DNA from: Microbacterium esteraromaticum
GTDB taxonomy: Bacteria > Actinomycetota > Actinomycetes > Actinomycetales > Microbacteriaceae
Reading direction: 5' to 3'
Assembly (NCBI RefSeq): GCF_014084045.1
Contig: NZ_CP043732.1
Location: 2,418,001-2,482,000 of the forward strand
DNA length: 64,000 bases
The position numbers were made by a program, and so were the translations under genes. A model generated the notes under the pieces. That model was not told the origin of the DNA. It searched no databases and saw nothing but the letters and a program-made list of their open reading frames with translations. Positions 52,101 to 61,981 of the stretch are shown piece after piece (within the stretch, counting starts at the first letter, position 1; the number at the start of each line of letters is the position of its first letter).

Positions 52101-53144
52101 CTATCCGGCGAAGGTGGCCAGCAGCCTCTGCAGCGATTCGAGACGCCCCCTGCCGGTCTCGCTGAGCGTGCCGTCGGCGGCTGCCTCGTTCAGCGCGCAG
52201 TCCTCGGCATCGGGCAGATGCGTGCATCCACGAGGGCAGTCCGCGGCGATCTCGGCGAGCTCCGTGTAGGCCGTCAGGATGTTGGCCGGATCGACGTGAC
52301 CGAGTCCGAACGAGCGGACGCCGGGGGTGTCGATCACCCATCCGCCGCCGTCCTGCCCCGTGTAGCGCAGCGACACGGTCGACGAGGAGGTGTGCCGGCC
52401 GCGGCCGGTGACTTCGTTGACGTGCCCGGTCGCGCGCCGAGCGTCGGGCACCAGTGCGTTGACGAGCGTCGACTTCCCCACGCCGGAGTGGCCGACGAAC
52501 ACCGTCGAGTGGCCCACCAGCGCCTCGCCGATCTCGTCGACCGGCATCCTTCCCCGCGCGCTGGTGAAGACCGTCAGCTCGAGCCCGTCGAAGTGCGAGA
52601 GGAACTCGGCCGGATCGGCGAGGTCGGTCTTCGTCACGACGAGCAGCGGACGGATGCCCGCATCGAGCGCGGCCACGAGATAACGGTCGACAAGACGAGC
52701 GCGAGGCTCGGGGTCGGCTGCGGCGACGACGATGAGCATCTGATCCGCGTTCGCGACGATGACCCGCTCGACCTGGTCGGTGTCATCGGCGCTGCGGCGC
52801 AGCAGCGAGGTGCGCTCGACGATGCCGACGATGCGAGCGAGGGTGCCCTCGTCGCCCGAGCGGTCGCCGACGACGCGCGCGAGGTCGCCGGTGACGATCG
52901 GGGTGCGGCGCAGCTCGCGGGCCCTGGCCGCAGTCACCATGCGCTCGTCGGGGGTGTCCTCGCCCAGCAGCACGCTGTACCTGCCGCGATCGACGCCGAG
53001 GATGCGGCCGATCTCAGCATCGTCGTGGGCGGGCCTGCGCTTCGTGCGCGGCCGGTTGGCCTTCGGGTTCGGGCGGGTGCGGATGCGGCTCTCGTCGAAC
53101 TCCTCGAGTTCGTCGAGGTCGTCGTCGTCGCCGAGCCAGCTCAC
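52101..53144 (-). CDS. rsgA: Ribosome small-subunit-dependent GTPase A
   Basis: A 347-residue circularly permuted GTPase that helps mature the 30S subunit. Its motifs come in the permuted order: G4 VVTKTDL, G1 GHSGVGKSTL, G3 DTPGVRSFG. A C-terminal zinc site follows (CPRGCTHLPDAEDC). The N-terminus has an acidic head and an OB-fold region with GVDRGRYSVLLG. GTG 53144 overlaps the aroA stop (GTGA), so the two are coupled; longer upstream frames are shadows of aroA. Confidence 0.94.
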   Translation of the reverse strand: MSWLGDDDDLDELEEFDESRIRTRPNPKANRPRTKRRPAHDDAEIGRILGVDRGRYSVLLGEDTPDERMVTAARARELRRTPIVTGDLARVVGDRSGDEGTLARIVGIVERTSLLRRSADDTDQVERVIVANADQMLIVVAAADPEPRARLVDRYLVAALDAGIRPLLVVTKTDLADPAEFLSHFDGLELTVFTSARGRMPVDEIGEALVGHSTVFVGHSGVGKSTLVNALVPDARRATGHVNEVTGRGRHTSSSTVSLRYTGQDGGGWVIDTPGVRSFGLGHVDPANILTAYTELAEIAADCPRGCTHLPDAEDCALNEAAADGTLSETGRGRLESLQRLLATFAG

Positions 53145-54466
53145 GCGATGGCGCCCTTCAGCATCCGCTCCCACAGCATCGTGAACTCGGGCAAGGTCTT
53201 CGCCGTGGTGCCGATGTCGTCGATCTCCACACCGGGCACGCGCAAGCCGATCAGGGCGCCCGTGGTGGCCATCCGGTGGTCGTGATGCGCGGGCCACACG
53301 CCACCGTGAAGCGGACGGGGCGTGATCCTCAGGCCGTCCGAGAGCTCCTCGGCATCTCCGCCGAGCGCGCGCAGGTTGTTCACCAGGGCCGAGATGCGAT
53401 CTGTCTCGTGCATGCGGATGTGTCCGACTCCGCGGATGGTGGTCGGACCATCGGCGAAGGCGGCCAGCCCGACGATCGTCGGCGTCAGCTCGCTCGCCGC
53501 CGACAGGTCGATGTCGAGCCCGCGGATGCCGTCCCCGGCCCGCACGGTGAGTGCGCCGCCGTGGCGGCTGGTGTGCCCGCCGAGTGCGTGCAGGATATCG
53601 GGCAGCAGGGCGCCGGGCTGGGTGGAGTGCAGCGGCCAGCCCGTGATGGTGACCTCGCCGCCGGTCACCAGTGCTGCGGCGAGGAAGGGGGCGGCGTTGG
53701 AGAGGTCGGGTTCGATCGCGACGTCCTTGGCCCGCGGGACGCCCGCCTCGACCAGCCACTCGCCGGTGGCGGGTCGTTCGATGCGGATGCCGCGACGGCT
53801 GAGCGACTCGATGGTCATGTCGATGTGCGGCAGGCTCGGCAGCCGATCGCCGGTGTGCACGAGGTGAAGACCCACGTCGAAACGGGGTGCTGCGAGAAGC
53901 AGCCCCGACACGAACTGGCTGGAGCCTGAGGCGTCGATCTCGACGCGTCCCCCGCGGATGCGCCCGTGCCCGCGCACGGTGAACGGAAGCGACCAGGTGC
54001 CCTCGTCGTCGATGTCGACGCCGAGGTCGCGCAGCCCGGTGATCAGTGCGCCCATCGGGCGATGCAGCGCGCTCTCGTGCGCGGTGAGGTGGATCTCGTC
54101 GTCGGCGAGACCGGCGAGCGGAGCGATGAAGCGCATCACGGTGCCCGCCTGGCCGCAGTCGATGGTCACTCCGCCGCGCAGGTGCGCCGGCGTGACCACG
54201 AGGTCGGGTCCGAACTCGCCGTCGGAGGGTGCCTCCTCGATGCCGACGCCCAGCAGGCGAAGCGCGTCGACCATGCGCCGCGAGTCGTCGGAGTGCAGCG
54301 GACGGATGAGGCGACCTGGACCGTCGGCGATCGCCGCTATCACCAGTTCGCGGTTGGTGAGCGACTTCGAGCCGGGGATCGTGACGGACGCGTGCACAGC
54401 ATGGTCGACGTCCGGCGCGAGGTAGCTGCCTCGAGCGGGGGCGGGGGAATACCGTTCAGTGCTCAT
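53141..54466 (-). CDS. aroA: 3-phosphoshikimate 1-carboxyvinyltransferase (EPSP synthase)
   Basis: A 441-residue enzyme of the shikimate pathway joining shikimate-3-phosphate and PEP. Substrate-binding segments seen: PGSKSLTNRELV at the N-terminus, CGQAGTVMRFIAPLAG, ASGSSQFVSGLLLAAP, EPDLSNAAPFLAAAL and HDHRMATTGAL at the C-terminus. Length is normal. The start codon lies inside the divergent sigR promoter region, only 48 bases from the sigR ATG. Order aroA-rsgA is as in mycobacteria. Confidence 0.96.
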   Translation of the reverse strand: MSTERYSPAPARGSYLAPDVDHAVHASVTIPGSKSLTNRELVIAAIADGPGRLIRPLHSDDSRRMVDALRLLGVGIEEAPSDGEFGPDLVVTPAHLRGGVTIDCGQAGTVMRFIAPLAGLADDEIHLTAHESALHRPMGALITGLRDLGVDIDDEGTWSLPFTVRGHGRIRGGRVEIDASGSSQFVSGLLLAAPRFDVGLHLVHTGDRLPSLPHIDMTIESLSRRGIRIERPATGEWLVEAGVPRAKDVAIEPDLSNAAPFLAAALVTGGEVTITGWPLHSTQPGALLPDILHALGGHTSRHGGALTVRAGDGIRGLDIDLSAASELTPTIVGLAAFADGPTTIRGVGHIRMHETDRISALVNNLRALGGDAEELSDGLRITPRPLHGGVWPAHHDHRMATTGALIGLRVPGVEIDDIGTTAKTLPEFTMLWERMLKGAIA

Positions 54467-54471
54467 CGGTT
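54446..54471 (+). promoter_or_regulatory. SigR/SigH-type promoter of sigR
   Basis: GGAAT (54446-54450) and GTT (54469-54471) are exactly 18 bases apart, the consensus recognised by thiol-stress sigma factors SigR of Streptomyces and SigH of mycobacteria. It lies 44 bases before the sigR ATG, so sigR is probably autoregulated. The element overlaps the aroA start codon region on the other strand. Confidence 0.75.
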
Positions 54472-54514
54472 CTAAGCCTAGTGAAGCCCGCGACAGACGG
54501 AGAGGAGAAGACGC

Positions 54515-55183
54515 ATGACGTCGACCGCCCTGATCGACCGCATCGACGACACCGATGTCGACATGCTCTCCCGCCTAGACTGGCCCGTGATGGACGAGAC
54601 AGCTTCCAGCGATCCTCGACGCGACTTCGAGGAGCAGGCGATCCCCTTCATGGACCAGCTCTACGCGGCGGCCATGCGCATGACGCGCAACCCCGCGGAT
54701 GCCGCTGACCTCGTGCAGGAGACATTCGTGAAGGCCTACGGAGCGTGGTCGACCTTCTCCCAGGGCACCAACCTGAAGGCCTGGCTGTACCGCATCCTCA
54801 CCAACACGTACATCAACATCTACCGCAAGCGGCAGCGCGAGCCGTTCCAGGGCACGATCGATGAGCTCGAGGACTGGCAGCTGGGCGGGGCCGAGTCGAC
54901 CACCGCATCGCACAGCCGCTCCGCGGAGGCGGAGGCGATCGACCGGATGCCCGCATCGGTCGTGAAGGACGCGCTGCAGGAGGTGCCCGAGGACTTCCGT
55001 CTCGCGGTCTACCTCGCCGATGTCGAGGGATTCTCCTATCAGGAGATCGCCGACATCATGAAGACCCCCATCGGCACCGTGATGAGCCGCCTGCACCGTG
55101 GCAGGCGAATGCTCCGCGAGCTGCTGGCCGACTACGCCGCTGAACGGGGAATCCGGGCGGCCGAACCGAGGAGCAGGAAATGA
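54515..55183 (+). CDS. sigR: ECF sigma factor SigR/SigH (thiol-oxidative stress)
   Basis: A 222-residue group-IV sigma factor. Region 2 has [17 protein letters not shown] and [18 protein letters not shown]; region 4 has [20 protein letters not shown]. It turns on thioredoxin, chaperone and protease genes when disulfide stress frees it from RsrA. The downstream gene is the anti-sigma factor, overlapped by four bases, and the promoter upstream matches its own consensus. An N-terminal tail of about 30 residues precedes region 2; internal ATGs at 54561 and 54590 could give a shorter form. GGAGAGGAGAAG is the ribosome site. Confidence 0.94.
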   Translation: MTSTALIDRIDDTDVDMLSRLDWPVMDETASSDPRRDFEEQAIPFMDQLYAAAMRMTRNPADAADLVQETFVKAYGAWSTFSQGTNLKAWLYRILTNTYINIYRKRQREPFQGTIDELEDWQLGGAESTTASHSRSAEAEAIDRMPASVVKDALQEVPEDFRLAVYLADVEGFSYQEIADIMKTPIGTVMSRLHRGRRMLRELLADYAAERGIRAAEPRSRK

Positions 55184-55422
55184 GCGACTGCGGCTGCGAG
55201 AAGGCGCGCCGGGATCTGGAGGAGTATCTCCGCAACGAGGTGTGCCGCACCGGCCACACCGAGATCCGCGAGCACCTCGAGAACTGCGAATCGTGCAAGG
55301 ATGAGGCGCTGGTCGCGAAGACCCTCACCGAGGTCGTCGCGCGCGCCTGCAAGGAGACCGCTCCCGAGGAGCTGCGCGATCAGGTGATGGCGCGGCTGCG
55401 CGCCGCTCAGGCCGCACACTGA
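55180..55422 (+). CDS. rsrA: Zinc-binding anti-sigma factor RsrA/RshA
   Basis: An 80-residue redox switch that holds SigR inactive. The ZAS motif H-x3-C-x2-C is formed by H32, C36 and C39 in EHLENCESC, and further cysteines lie at 4, 6 and 22. Oxidation of the zinc cysteines releases SigR. It overlaps sigR by ATGA, so the pair is made in balance. The N-terminal [14 protein letters not shown] helix is typical of the actinobacterial mycothiol-system anti-sigma factors. Confidence 0.92.
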   Translation: MSDCGCEKARRDLEEYLRNEVCRTGHTEIREHLENCESCKDEALVAKTLTEVVARACKETAPEELRDQVMARLRAAQAAH

Positions 55423-55454
55423 GCCGCAGACCGCCCGGTGCCCGACCCGGCGCA

Positions 55455-55460
55455 TAGGGT
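55455..55460 (+). promoter_or_regulatory. -10 box for leaderless eis-like gene
   Basis: TAGGGT followed by a six-base spacer and ATG 55467. Its presence suggests separate transcription from sigR-rsrA. Confidence 0.45.
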
Positions 55461-55466
55461 GGGTTC

Positions 55467-56762
55467 ATGACCGCCGTGAATCAGAATGCGGTGCCCGTCG
55501 ATCCTCTATCGGAGCAGCGTCTGAGCGAGAGCGGGCTGCGTTACCGCATCGTCGACATGGATGACGCCGCCGATGGCGAGGCCTTCCTCCGTGCAGACGC
55601 GCGCGGATTCCTCGACGAGGAGCCGACCGGGGCTCAGCTGACGCAGATGCGAGAGACGATGCGTACGCGTCGCAACATCGGGGTGTTCGACGAGGCGGCT
55701 GGCGACTGGCCGGTCGCGACCGTGAACAGCTGGATCGCGCCCCTCACCCTGCCGGGCGGCGAGGTCGACATGTGGGCGATCAGCTCGGTCACCGTCGCCG
55801 GCACCCATCGCCGTCGCGGCATCGCGCGCAACCTTCTCGAAGGCGAGCTGCGCGCGGCCGCGACCGCAGGGGTGCCGGTCGCGGGACTCACTGTGACCGA
55901 GGCGACGATCTACGGCCGCTACGGCTTCGGGCCTGCAGTGCCGGTAGTGCGCTTCACGATCGACACGGCGCGCGCCGGCTGGTCGGGACGACCGGTGACG
56001 GCCGGTCGGATCGCCTACGTCGACAAGCAGACCCTGACCGACGATCTGGAGCGCCTGCACGAGGCGACCAGGGGGACGCGATCCGGGCAGATCTCCGGCT
56101 GGCGCGGACGATGGATGCGGATGTCGGGGCTGTCGGAGGGAGACAAGGAGGCGGCCGCCGTGCGCGGCGTTCGCTTCACCGACGCAGACGGCGTCGTGCA
56201 GGGGGCGATGGCCTACACCCTCGCCGAGCAGCCCGGGGCATTCCGCTCCGAGATGCGCATCCGCACCATCATCACGACCTCGGACGAGGCGCTGCGCGCC
56301 ATCTGGCAGTTCGTCGTCCAGCATGATCTCGTCACCAGCGCGGTCGTCGATCTGCGCCCGATCGACGACCCGCTGCCCTGGCTGGTCGCCGATCCGCGCG
56401 CCGTGAAGACCGAGGTGCACGACCACGGCTGGCTGCGCGTGCTCGACGTTCCGGCCGCGTTGACGGCGCGCACATACAGTGGGCCGCTCGACCTCGTGCT
56501 CCGCGTCACCGACCAGCTCGGATTCGCCCATGGCACCTGGCGGGTGCGCGTCGACGCCGCGGGACGATGCTCGGTCGAGTCGACCGACGCCGACCACGAC
56601 ATCAGCCTCGGCGTGGCCGAGCTCTCGGCCGTGTACGCCGGTGGAGTGCCTGCGGCCCAGCTCGCCGCAGCAGGACGCATCGACGGCGACGCCGCGGCCG
56701 CAGCCGCGCTGTCGGCTGCGTTCAGCACGCAGCCCGCGCCCCATCTCGGAATCTGGTACTGA
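55467..56762 (+). CDS. Eis-like GNAT N-acetyltransferase
   Basis: A 431-residue acetyltransferase of the Eis family: two fused GNAT domains and a C-terminal sterol-carrier-like domain. The acetyl-CoA loop is VTVAGTHRRRGIARNLL near residues 110-126; ATIYGRYGFG follows; the C-terminus ends with aromatic LGIWY, whose carboxylate serves as catalytic base in mycobacterial Eis. Mycobacterial Eis acetylates aminoglycosides at several amines as well as host proteins; whether this enzyme takes drugs is unknown. The gene is monocistronic by appearance and lies next to sigR-rsrA. Confidence 0.85.
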   Translation: MTAVNQNAVPVDPLSEQRLSESGLRYRIVDMDDAADGEAFLRADARGFLDEEPTGAQLTQMRETMRTRRNIGVFDEAAGDWPVATVNSWIAPLTLPGGEVDMWAISSVTVAGTHRRRGIARNLLEGELRAAATAGVPVAGLTVTEATIYGRYGFGPAVPVVRFTIDTARAGWSGRPVTAGRIAYVDKQTLTDDLERLHEATRGTRSGQISGWRGRWMRMSGLSEGDKEAAAVRGVRFTDADGVVQGAMAYTLAEQPGAFRSEMRIRTIITTSDEALRAIWQFVVQHDLVTSAVVDLRPIDDPLPWLVADPRAVKTEVHDHGWLRVLDVPAALTARTYSGPLDLVLRVTDQLGFAHGTWRVRVDAAGRCSVESTDADHDISLGVAELSAVYAGGVPAAQLAAAGRIDGDAAAAAALSAAFSTQPAPHLGIWY

Positions 56763-56895
56763 ACGCGGCGCCGCGCTCGGGATATGTTCCGCGCGAACGA
56801 CGGGATCCGGTCGATCTGCGGAGCATTACCGCCAATCCGGCCAGGCGCCCCGCCACGCCGCAGCCGAGAGCTGCGCCGGGCTCTAGCGTGATCGG

Positions 56896-58187
56896 GTGAG
56901 CTCCAGGGAATCCGCGCTGTTCCGCCCCCATCGCGACGAGCAGCCAGGTGGCGGGCTCGGGCTCCTGCCGGGGATGGCGCTGTACCTCGCGTCGGTGCTC
57001 GGCACGGGTCTGCTCGTCCTGCCTGGACTCGCCGCGCGCACGGCGGGCCCGGCCAGCATCGTGTCGGTCCTCGCGGTCACGCTGCTGGCGATCCCGCTCG
57101 CGGGGCCTTCGCGGCGCTGGCCGCCAGGCATCCCGACCCCGGCGGCGTCGCCGCCTATGCGAGACGCGCACTCGGGCCGATCGCGGCCCGTGCCGCGGGA
57201 TACTGGTTCCTCTTCGGCGTCGCCGCCGGGGGAGCCGTGGTGGCCCTCCTCGGTGCGCGGTACATCTCGATCGTGGTCGGCATCGACGATGCCGCGGTCC
57301 CGGTGATCGCGCTGGGATTCCTGACGCTGCCCTTCATCTCGAACCTCTTCGGCGTCCGGACCGCCGGCTGGCTCCAGCTCGGGCTCACCGCGCTGCTCAT
57401 GGCGGTCGTCGTGACGGTGACAGCCCTCGCCGCGCCGGCGGTCGAGCCCGCGAACTTCCAGCCGTTCCTGCCTCACGGCTGGGGAGGTGTCGGCACCGCC
57501 ATCGTCATGTTCGTCTGGGCGTTCGCCGGCTGGGAGGTCGGGACGCACATCTCGGGCGAGTTCCGCAGGCCGGATCGCACCATCCCGATCGCGACCGCGG
57601 TGACCCTTGTGGTCTCGGGCGCCGCATACCTCGTGCTGCAGGTCGTCACCGTCGGAGCGCTGGGCGACCGCGCGGGGGAGGGAGACGTGGTCCTCCTCGA
57701 GCTGGCCAGAACGGGTGATCTGCCTGCCGCGCCGGCACTGATCGGAGGCGCTGCCGGCATCGTCGCCCTCGGAGTGATGAACGTCTATCTCGCCGCATTC
57801 GCGAAGCTGGGCGCATCCCTCGCCGCCGCGGGTGATCTGCCCGCCTTCTTCGCCAAGGGCGTCGAGAACGGCCGGGTTCCTCGCCGAGCCCTGCTGCTGA
57901 CCGGCGGCGTGGTGGCGCTCTACTTCGGAGCCGCCCTGGCGACGGGCGGGGATCTGCAGCCGTTCATCCTCGTGCACACCGCGAGCATGGTCGCGATCTA
58001 CGTGGTCGGGATGATCGCGGCCGTGCGCCTGCTGCCTCGGGGCACGGCGGGTCACCGCTTCGCGTCGATCGCCGTCGTGCTGACCGTGGCGCTCCTGCCC
58101 CTCGCGGGGATCGCCCTCATCGTGCCCGCCGCCCTGGCCCTCACGGCCTGGACCGTGCAGCTGCTGCGACGGCGCAGTACGAGCTGA
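56896..58187 (+). pseudogene. APC family amino-acid permease, one frameshift
   Basis: The first frame begins GTG at 56896 and has helices GLLPGMALYLASVLGTGLL in part and ASIVSVLAVTLLAIPLAG. It then leaves frame at the four-G run 57102-57105; one frame lower it continues as AFAALAARHPDPGGVAAYARRALG and GYWFLFGVAAGGAVVALLG through ten further helices to the stop at 58187. With one G restored it is a 430-residue, 11-12-helix APC transporter of the YjeH/YfnA type, with the conserved WAFAGWEVGTHISGEF segment. Substrate is unknown. All later parts are free of stops, so a sequence error is the likely cause. Confidence 0.85.
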
Positions 58188-58264
58188 CTTCCCGGAGGAC
58201 GTCCCGCCCCCGGGAACGCGTCCGGGGAGCCCAGACGGCGAGCCTCTCCGGCCCGAGACACCGA

Positions 58265-58295
58265 ACCGCCGCCCCTCACGAGGAGGAGCGGCGGT
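58265..58295. terminator. Bidirectional terminator between permease and kgd
   Basis: A 13-bp stem with one mismatch (58265-58277 with 58283-58295) closes an ACGAG loop. It lies 78 bases past the permease stop and 15 bases beyond the kgd stop. Confidence 0.65.
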
Positions 58296-58309
58296 CGAGC
58301 GGTGTCCGG

Positions 58310-61300
58310 TCAGCCGACGGTCAGTGCCGTCTTCAGCAGGGCCACCTGCTCGGCGGCGTGAACCTTCGACGAGCCGGTCGCGGGAGAGGCGGCGGCAGGA
58401 CGCGTCACGGCGTGGAACTGGCGGTCGCCGGGAACATCGGCGAACTGCAGCGCCAGGAAGGGCCATGCACCCTGGTTCTCGGGCTCGTCCTGCACCCATA
58501 CCAGCTCGGCGTTCGGGTAGGAGTCGGTGATCGCCTTCAGCTCGTCGATCGGCGTCGGGTACAGCTGCTCCAGCCGCACCAGCGCGATCTCGGGGTTCGG
58601 GTTCTTCTCGAGCTCGCTGCGCAGATCCCAGTGGATCTTGCCTGAGTGCACGAGGACGCGCTTGACGGCGCCGCGGTCGAGGCCGCGGTCGTCGTCGATG
58701 ACCGGCTCGAAGCGACCCCGCGTGAACTCCTCCACCTCGCTCGTCGCGCCGCGCAGACGCAGCATCGCCTTGGGCGTGAAGACGATCAGCGGCTTGCGCG
58801 GGCGGGCGTAGGCCTGGCGACGTAGCAGGTGGAAGTGGGAAGCAGGGGTCGACGGACGCGCGACGATCATGTTCTCCTGCGCGCACAGCTGCAGGAATCG
58901 CTCCATGCGCGCCGACGAGTGGTCGGGGCCCTGGCCTTCGTAGCCGTGCGGCAGCAGCATGACCACGCTGGACTGCTGGCCCCACTTCTGCTCGGCGGCG
59001 GAGATGTACTCGTCGATGACCGACTGGGCGCCATTGGCGAAGTCGCCGAACTGGGCCTCCCACAGCACGAGCGCCTCGGGGTTCTCGACCGAGTAGCCGT
59101 ACTCGAACCCGAGCGCGGCGTACTCGCTGAGCAGCGAGTCGTACACGAAGAAGCGGCCCTGGCTGTCGGAGAGGTTGGCCAGCGGCAGCCACTCCTGACC
59201 GTTCAGGCGGTCGTGCAGCACGGCGTGACGCTGCACGAAGGTGCCGCGACGCGAGTCCTGTCCTGCCAGGCGCACCGGGGTCCCCTCGACGAGCAGCGAC
59301 CCGAAGGCCAGCAGCTCGCCGAAGCCCCAGTCGATGCCGCCTTCGCGGCTCATCGACACGCGCTTGTCGAGCTGCTGCTGCAGCTTGGAGTGCACGGTGA
59401 AGCCGTCTGGCTTGTTCGCATGGGCGTCGCCGACGAGGTGGATCACCTCGAGGGGAACCCCGGTGACCTCGGGGGAGCCCACCTGCTCGTCGACGGGCGC
59501 GAGCTCGGGTGCGATGGGCGTCGCTCCGGTCTCGGCCGCGTGCGTCTCGGCGAACGCGATCTCGAGGCGGTTCTGGAAGTCCGCCTTGGCCTGGTCGTAC
59601 TCCTCCTCGGTGATGTCGCCGCGACCGACGAGGCCGTCGGTGTACAGCTTGCGCACCGAGCGCTTCGCCTGGATGAGGTCGGTCATCAGCGGCTGGGTCA
59701 TCGAGGGGTCGTCGCCCTCGTTGTGGCCGCGGCGCCGGTAGCAGACCAGGTCGATGACCACATCGCGGTGGAACCGCTCGCGGTACTCGAAAGCGAGCTG
59801 CGCCACGTGGATGACGGACTCGGGGTCGTCGCCGTTCACATGGAACACCGGAGCCTGGATCGTCTTCGCGACGTCGGTGGCGTAGACCGAGGTGCGCGAG
59901 TCCGTCGGCAGGGTGGTGAAGCCGACCTGGTTGTTGACCACGATGTGCACGGTGCCGCCGGTGCGGTATCCGCGCAGCTGAGACATCTGCAGGGTCTCGA
60001 CCACGACGCCCTGACCGGCGAAGGCCGCGTCGCCGTGCACGAGGATCGGAAGCCAGGCGAAGGTGCCGATCGGCTTGCGGTCCTGCTTGGCGCGCACGAT
60101 GCCCTCGAGCACGCCGTCGACGGTCTCGAGGTGCGAGGGGTTCGCCGCGAGGTAGACGGGCAGCTCGGCGCCGTCCTCGGCGACGAAGGTGCCCTCGGTG
60201 CCGAGGTGGTACTTGACATCGCCCGAACCGCGCTGGTTGCCGGGGGTCAGAGACCCCTCGAACTCGCGGAAGACCTGACCATACGTCTTGCCTGCGATGT
60301 TGGTCAGCACGTTGAGGCGGCCGCGGTGCGCCATGCCGATCGCCGCTCCGTCGAGCCCCGCCGTCGCCGCGCCCTGCAGGATCTCGTCGAGCAGCGGGAT
60401 CAGCGACTCGCCGCCCTCGAGCGAGAATCGCTTCTGCCCGACGAACTTGGTCTGCAGGAACGTCTCGAACGCCTCGGCCTCATTCAGCTTGCGGAGCACC
60501 CGCAGCTGCTCGTCGTGGCCGGGCTTGACGTACTTGACCTCGAGCTTCTCCTGGAACCACCGGCGCTGCTCGGGATCCTGGATGTGCATGTACTCGATGC
60601 CGAGCGTGCGGCAGTACGAGTCGCGCAGCACGCCGAGGATGTCACGCAGTTTCATCACGCGCCGGCCGCCGAAGCCGCCGGTCACGAACTCGCGGTCGAG
60701 ATCCCAGAAGGTGAGGCCGTGGCTCTCGATCTCGAGGTCGGGGTGCGAGCGCTGCACGTACTCGAGCGGGTCGATGTCGGCCATCAGATGGCCGCGCACG
60801 CGGTAGGAGTTGATGAGCTCCTGCACACGGGACTGCTTGTCGACGCGCTCGGCGAGGTCCACCGCGATGTCGGCGTTCCAGCGGATCGGCTGGTACGGGA
60901 TGCGCAGTGACGCGAAGATGTCCTCGTAGAAGTGGCGCTCGCCGATCAGCAGCTCGTGCACCTTCTTGAGGAACTCGCCGGAGCCGGCGCCCTGGATCAC
61001 GCGGTGATCGTAGGTGCTGGTCAGCGTGATCGTCTTGCCGATGCCGAGCTCGGTGAGCGTCTTCGTGCTCGATCCCTGGAACTCGGCCGGGTAGTCGAGC
61101 GCTCCCGCGCCGATGATGCAGCCCTGGCCCTTCATCAGGCGGGGCACGGAGTGCACGGTGCCGATGCCGCCGGGGTTGGTCAGCGAGACCGTCGTGCCTG
61201 CGAAGTCGGCGGCGGTGAGCTTGTTGCCGCGGGCGCGTGCGATGAGGTCCTCGTACGCGGCGAGGTACTCGCCGAAGGTCATCGTGTCGGCGCGCTTGAT

Positions 61301-61981
61301 GCTCGGCACGAGCAGCGCCCTGGTTCCGTCCGGCTTGGGGATGTCGACGGCGATGCCGAGGTTGACGTGCGCGGGCGCGACGACCGACGGCTTGCCGTCG
61401 ATCTCGGCGTAGAACACGTTCTGGCTCGGGAACTCCTTGAGCGTGCGGATCAGCGCCCAGCCGATGAGGTGAGTGAAGCTCACCTTGCCGCCGCGAGTGC
61501 GCGACATGTGGTTGTTGATGACGATGCGGTTGTCGATCATCAGCTTCGCCGGCACGGTGCGCACGCTGGTGGCGGTCGGGACCGACAGCGACTGGTCCAT
61601 GTTCGCCGCGAGGGTCTTCGGCATGCCGCGCAGCGGTGTGACCGTCTCCTCCTCGGCGGGCGCATCGTCCTTCGCCTCGCGCTTGGGCGCCTGGGCGGGG
61701 ATCGGGGCCTGCGCGGCCGGCTTCGCCGTCGTGCGGGCGACGGGCTGAGCACCGATGACCGGGATCGGCGCAGTCACGGGGTGAGCGGTCTGCGCGGGAG
61801 CAGCGGGTGCGGTTCCGGCGGGCTGGGCCGCCGTATCCGGCGTGTACTGCTCGAGGATCGGCCACCATTCCTTGTCGACCGAGTTGCGGTCCTTCTTGAA
61901 CTGCTCGTAAAGCTCGTCCACGAGCCAAGAGTTGGCTCCGAACCCCCCGTCGCCACCGACGCCGGTCACCTGGTTCGACAC
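58310..61981 (-). CDS. kgd: Multifunctional 2-oxoglutarate metabolism enzyme (Kgd, fused E2/E1)
   Basis: A 1223-residue actinobacterial fusion that handles 2-oxoglutarate in the TCA cycle. A short E1 N-terminal segment (SWLVDELYEQFKKD) is followed by a Pro/Ala-rich linker, an E2-like acyltransferase domain without lipoyl domain (about residues 115-355; catalytic region STYDHRVIQGAGSGEFL) and the ThDP-dependent E1 domain (about 360-1223) with GMAHRGRLNVLTN, VHGDAAFAGQG, NNQVGFTT and LLPHGYEGQGPDHSSAR. It needs DlaT and Lpd for dehydrogenase activity and is held by GarA-type FHA proteins in relatives. GTG 61981 is the start; AGAGGG lies upstream. Complete and in frame. Confidence 0.96.
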   Translation of the reverse strand: MSNQVTGVGGDGGFGANSWLVDELYEQFKKDRNSVDKEWWPILEQYTPDTAAQPAGTAPAAPAQTAHPVTAPIPVIGAQPVARTTAKPAAQAPIPAQAPKREAKDDAPAEEETVTPLRGMPKTLAANMDQSLSVPTATSVRTVPAKLMIDNRIVINNHMSRTRGGKVSFTHLIGWALIRTLKEFPSQNVFYAEIDGKPSVVAPAHVNLGIAVDIPKPDGTRALLVPSIKRADTMTFGEYLAAYEDLIARARGNKLTAADFAGTTVSLTNPGGIGTVHSVPRLMKGQGCIIGAGALDYPAEFQGSSTKTLTELGIGKTITLTSTYDHRVIQGAGSGEFLKKVHELLIGERHFYEDIFASLRIPYQPIRWNADIAVDLAERVDKQSRVQELINSYRVRGHLMADIDPLEYVQRSHPDLEIESHGLTFWDLDREFVTGGFGGRRVMKLRDILGVLRDSYCRTLGIEYMHIQDPEQRRWFQEKLEVKYVKPGHDEQLRVLRKLNEAEAFETFLQTKFVGQKRFSLEGGESLIPLLDEILQGAATAGLDGAAIGMAHRGRLNVLTNIAGKTYGQVFREFEGSLTPGNQRGSGDVKYHLGTEGTFVAEDGAELPVYLAANPSHLETVDGVLEGIVRAKQDRKPIGTFAWLPILVHGDAAFAGQGVVVETLQMSQLRGYRTGGTVHIVVNNQVGFTTLPTDSRTSVYATDVAKTIQAPVFHVNGDDPESVIHVAQLAFEYRERFHRDVVIDLVCYRRRGHNEGDDPSMTQPLMTDLIQAKRSVRKLYTDGLVGRGDITEEEYDQAKADFQNRLEIAFAETHAAETGATPIAPELAPVDEQVGSPEVTGVPLEVIHLVGDAHANKPDGFTVHSKLQQQLDKRVSMSREGGIDWGFGELLAFGSLLVEGTPVRLAGQDSRRGTFVQRHAVLHDRLNGQEWLPLANLSDSQGRFFVYDSLLSEYAALGFEYGYSVENPEALVLWEAQFGDFANGAQSVIDEYISAAEQKWGQQSSVVMLLPHGYEGQGPDHSSARMERFLQLCAQENMIVARPSTPASHFHLLRRQAYARPRKPLIVFTPKAMLRLRGATSEVEEFTRGRFEPVIDDDRGLDRGAVKRVLVHSGKIHWDLRSELEKNPNPEIALVRLEQLYPTPIDELKAITDSYPNAELVWVQDEPENQGAWPFLALQFADVPGDRQFHAVTRPAAASPATGSSKVHAAEQVALLKTALTVG

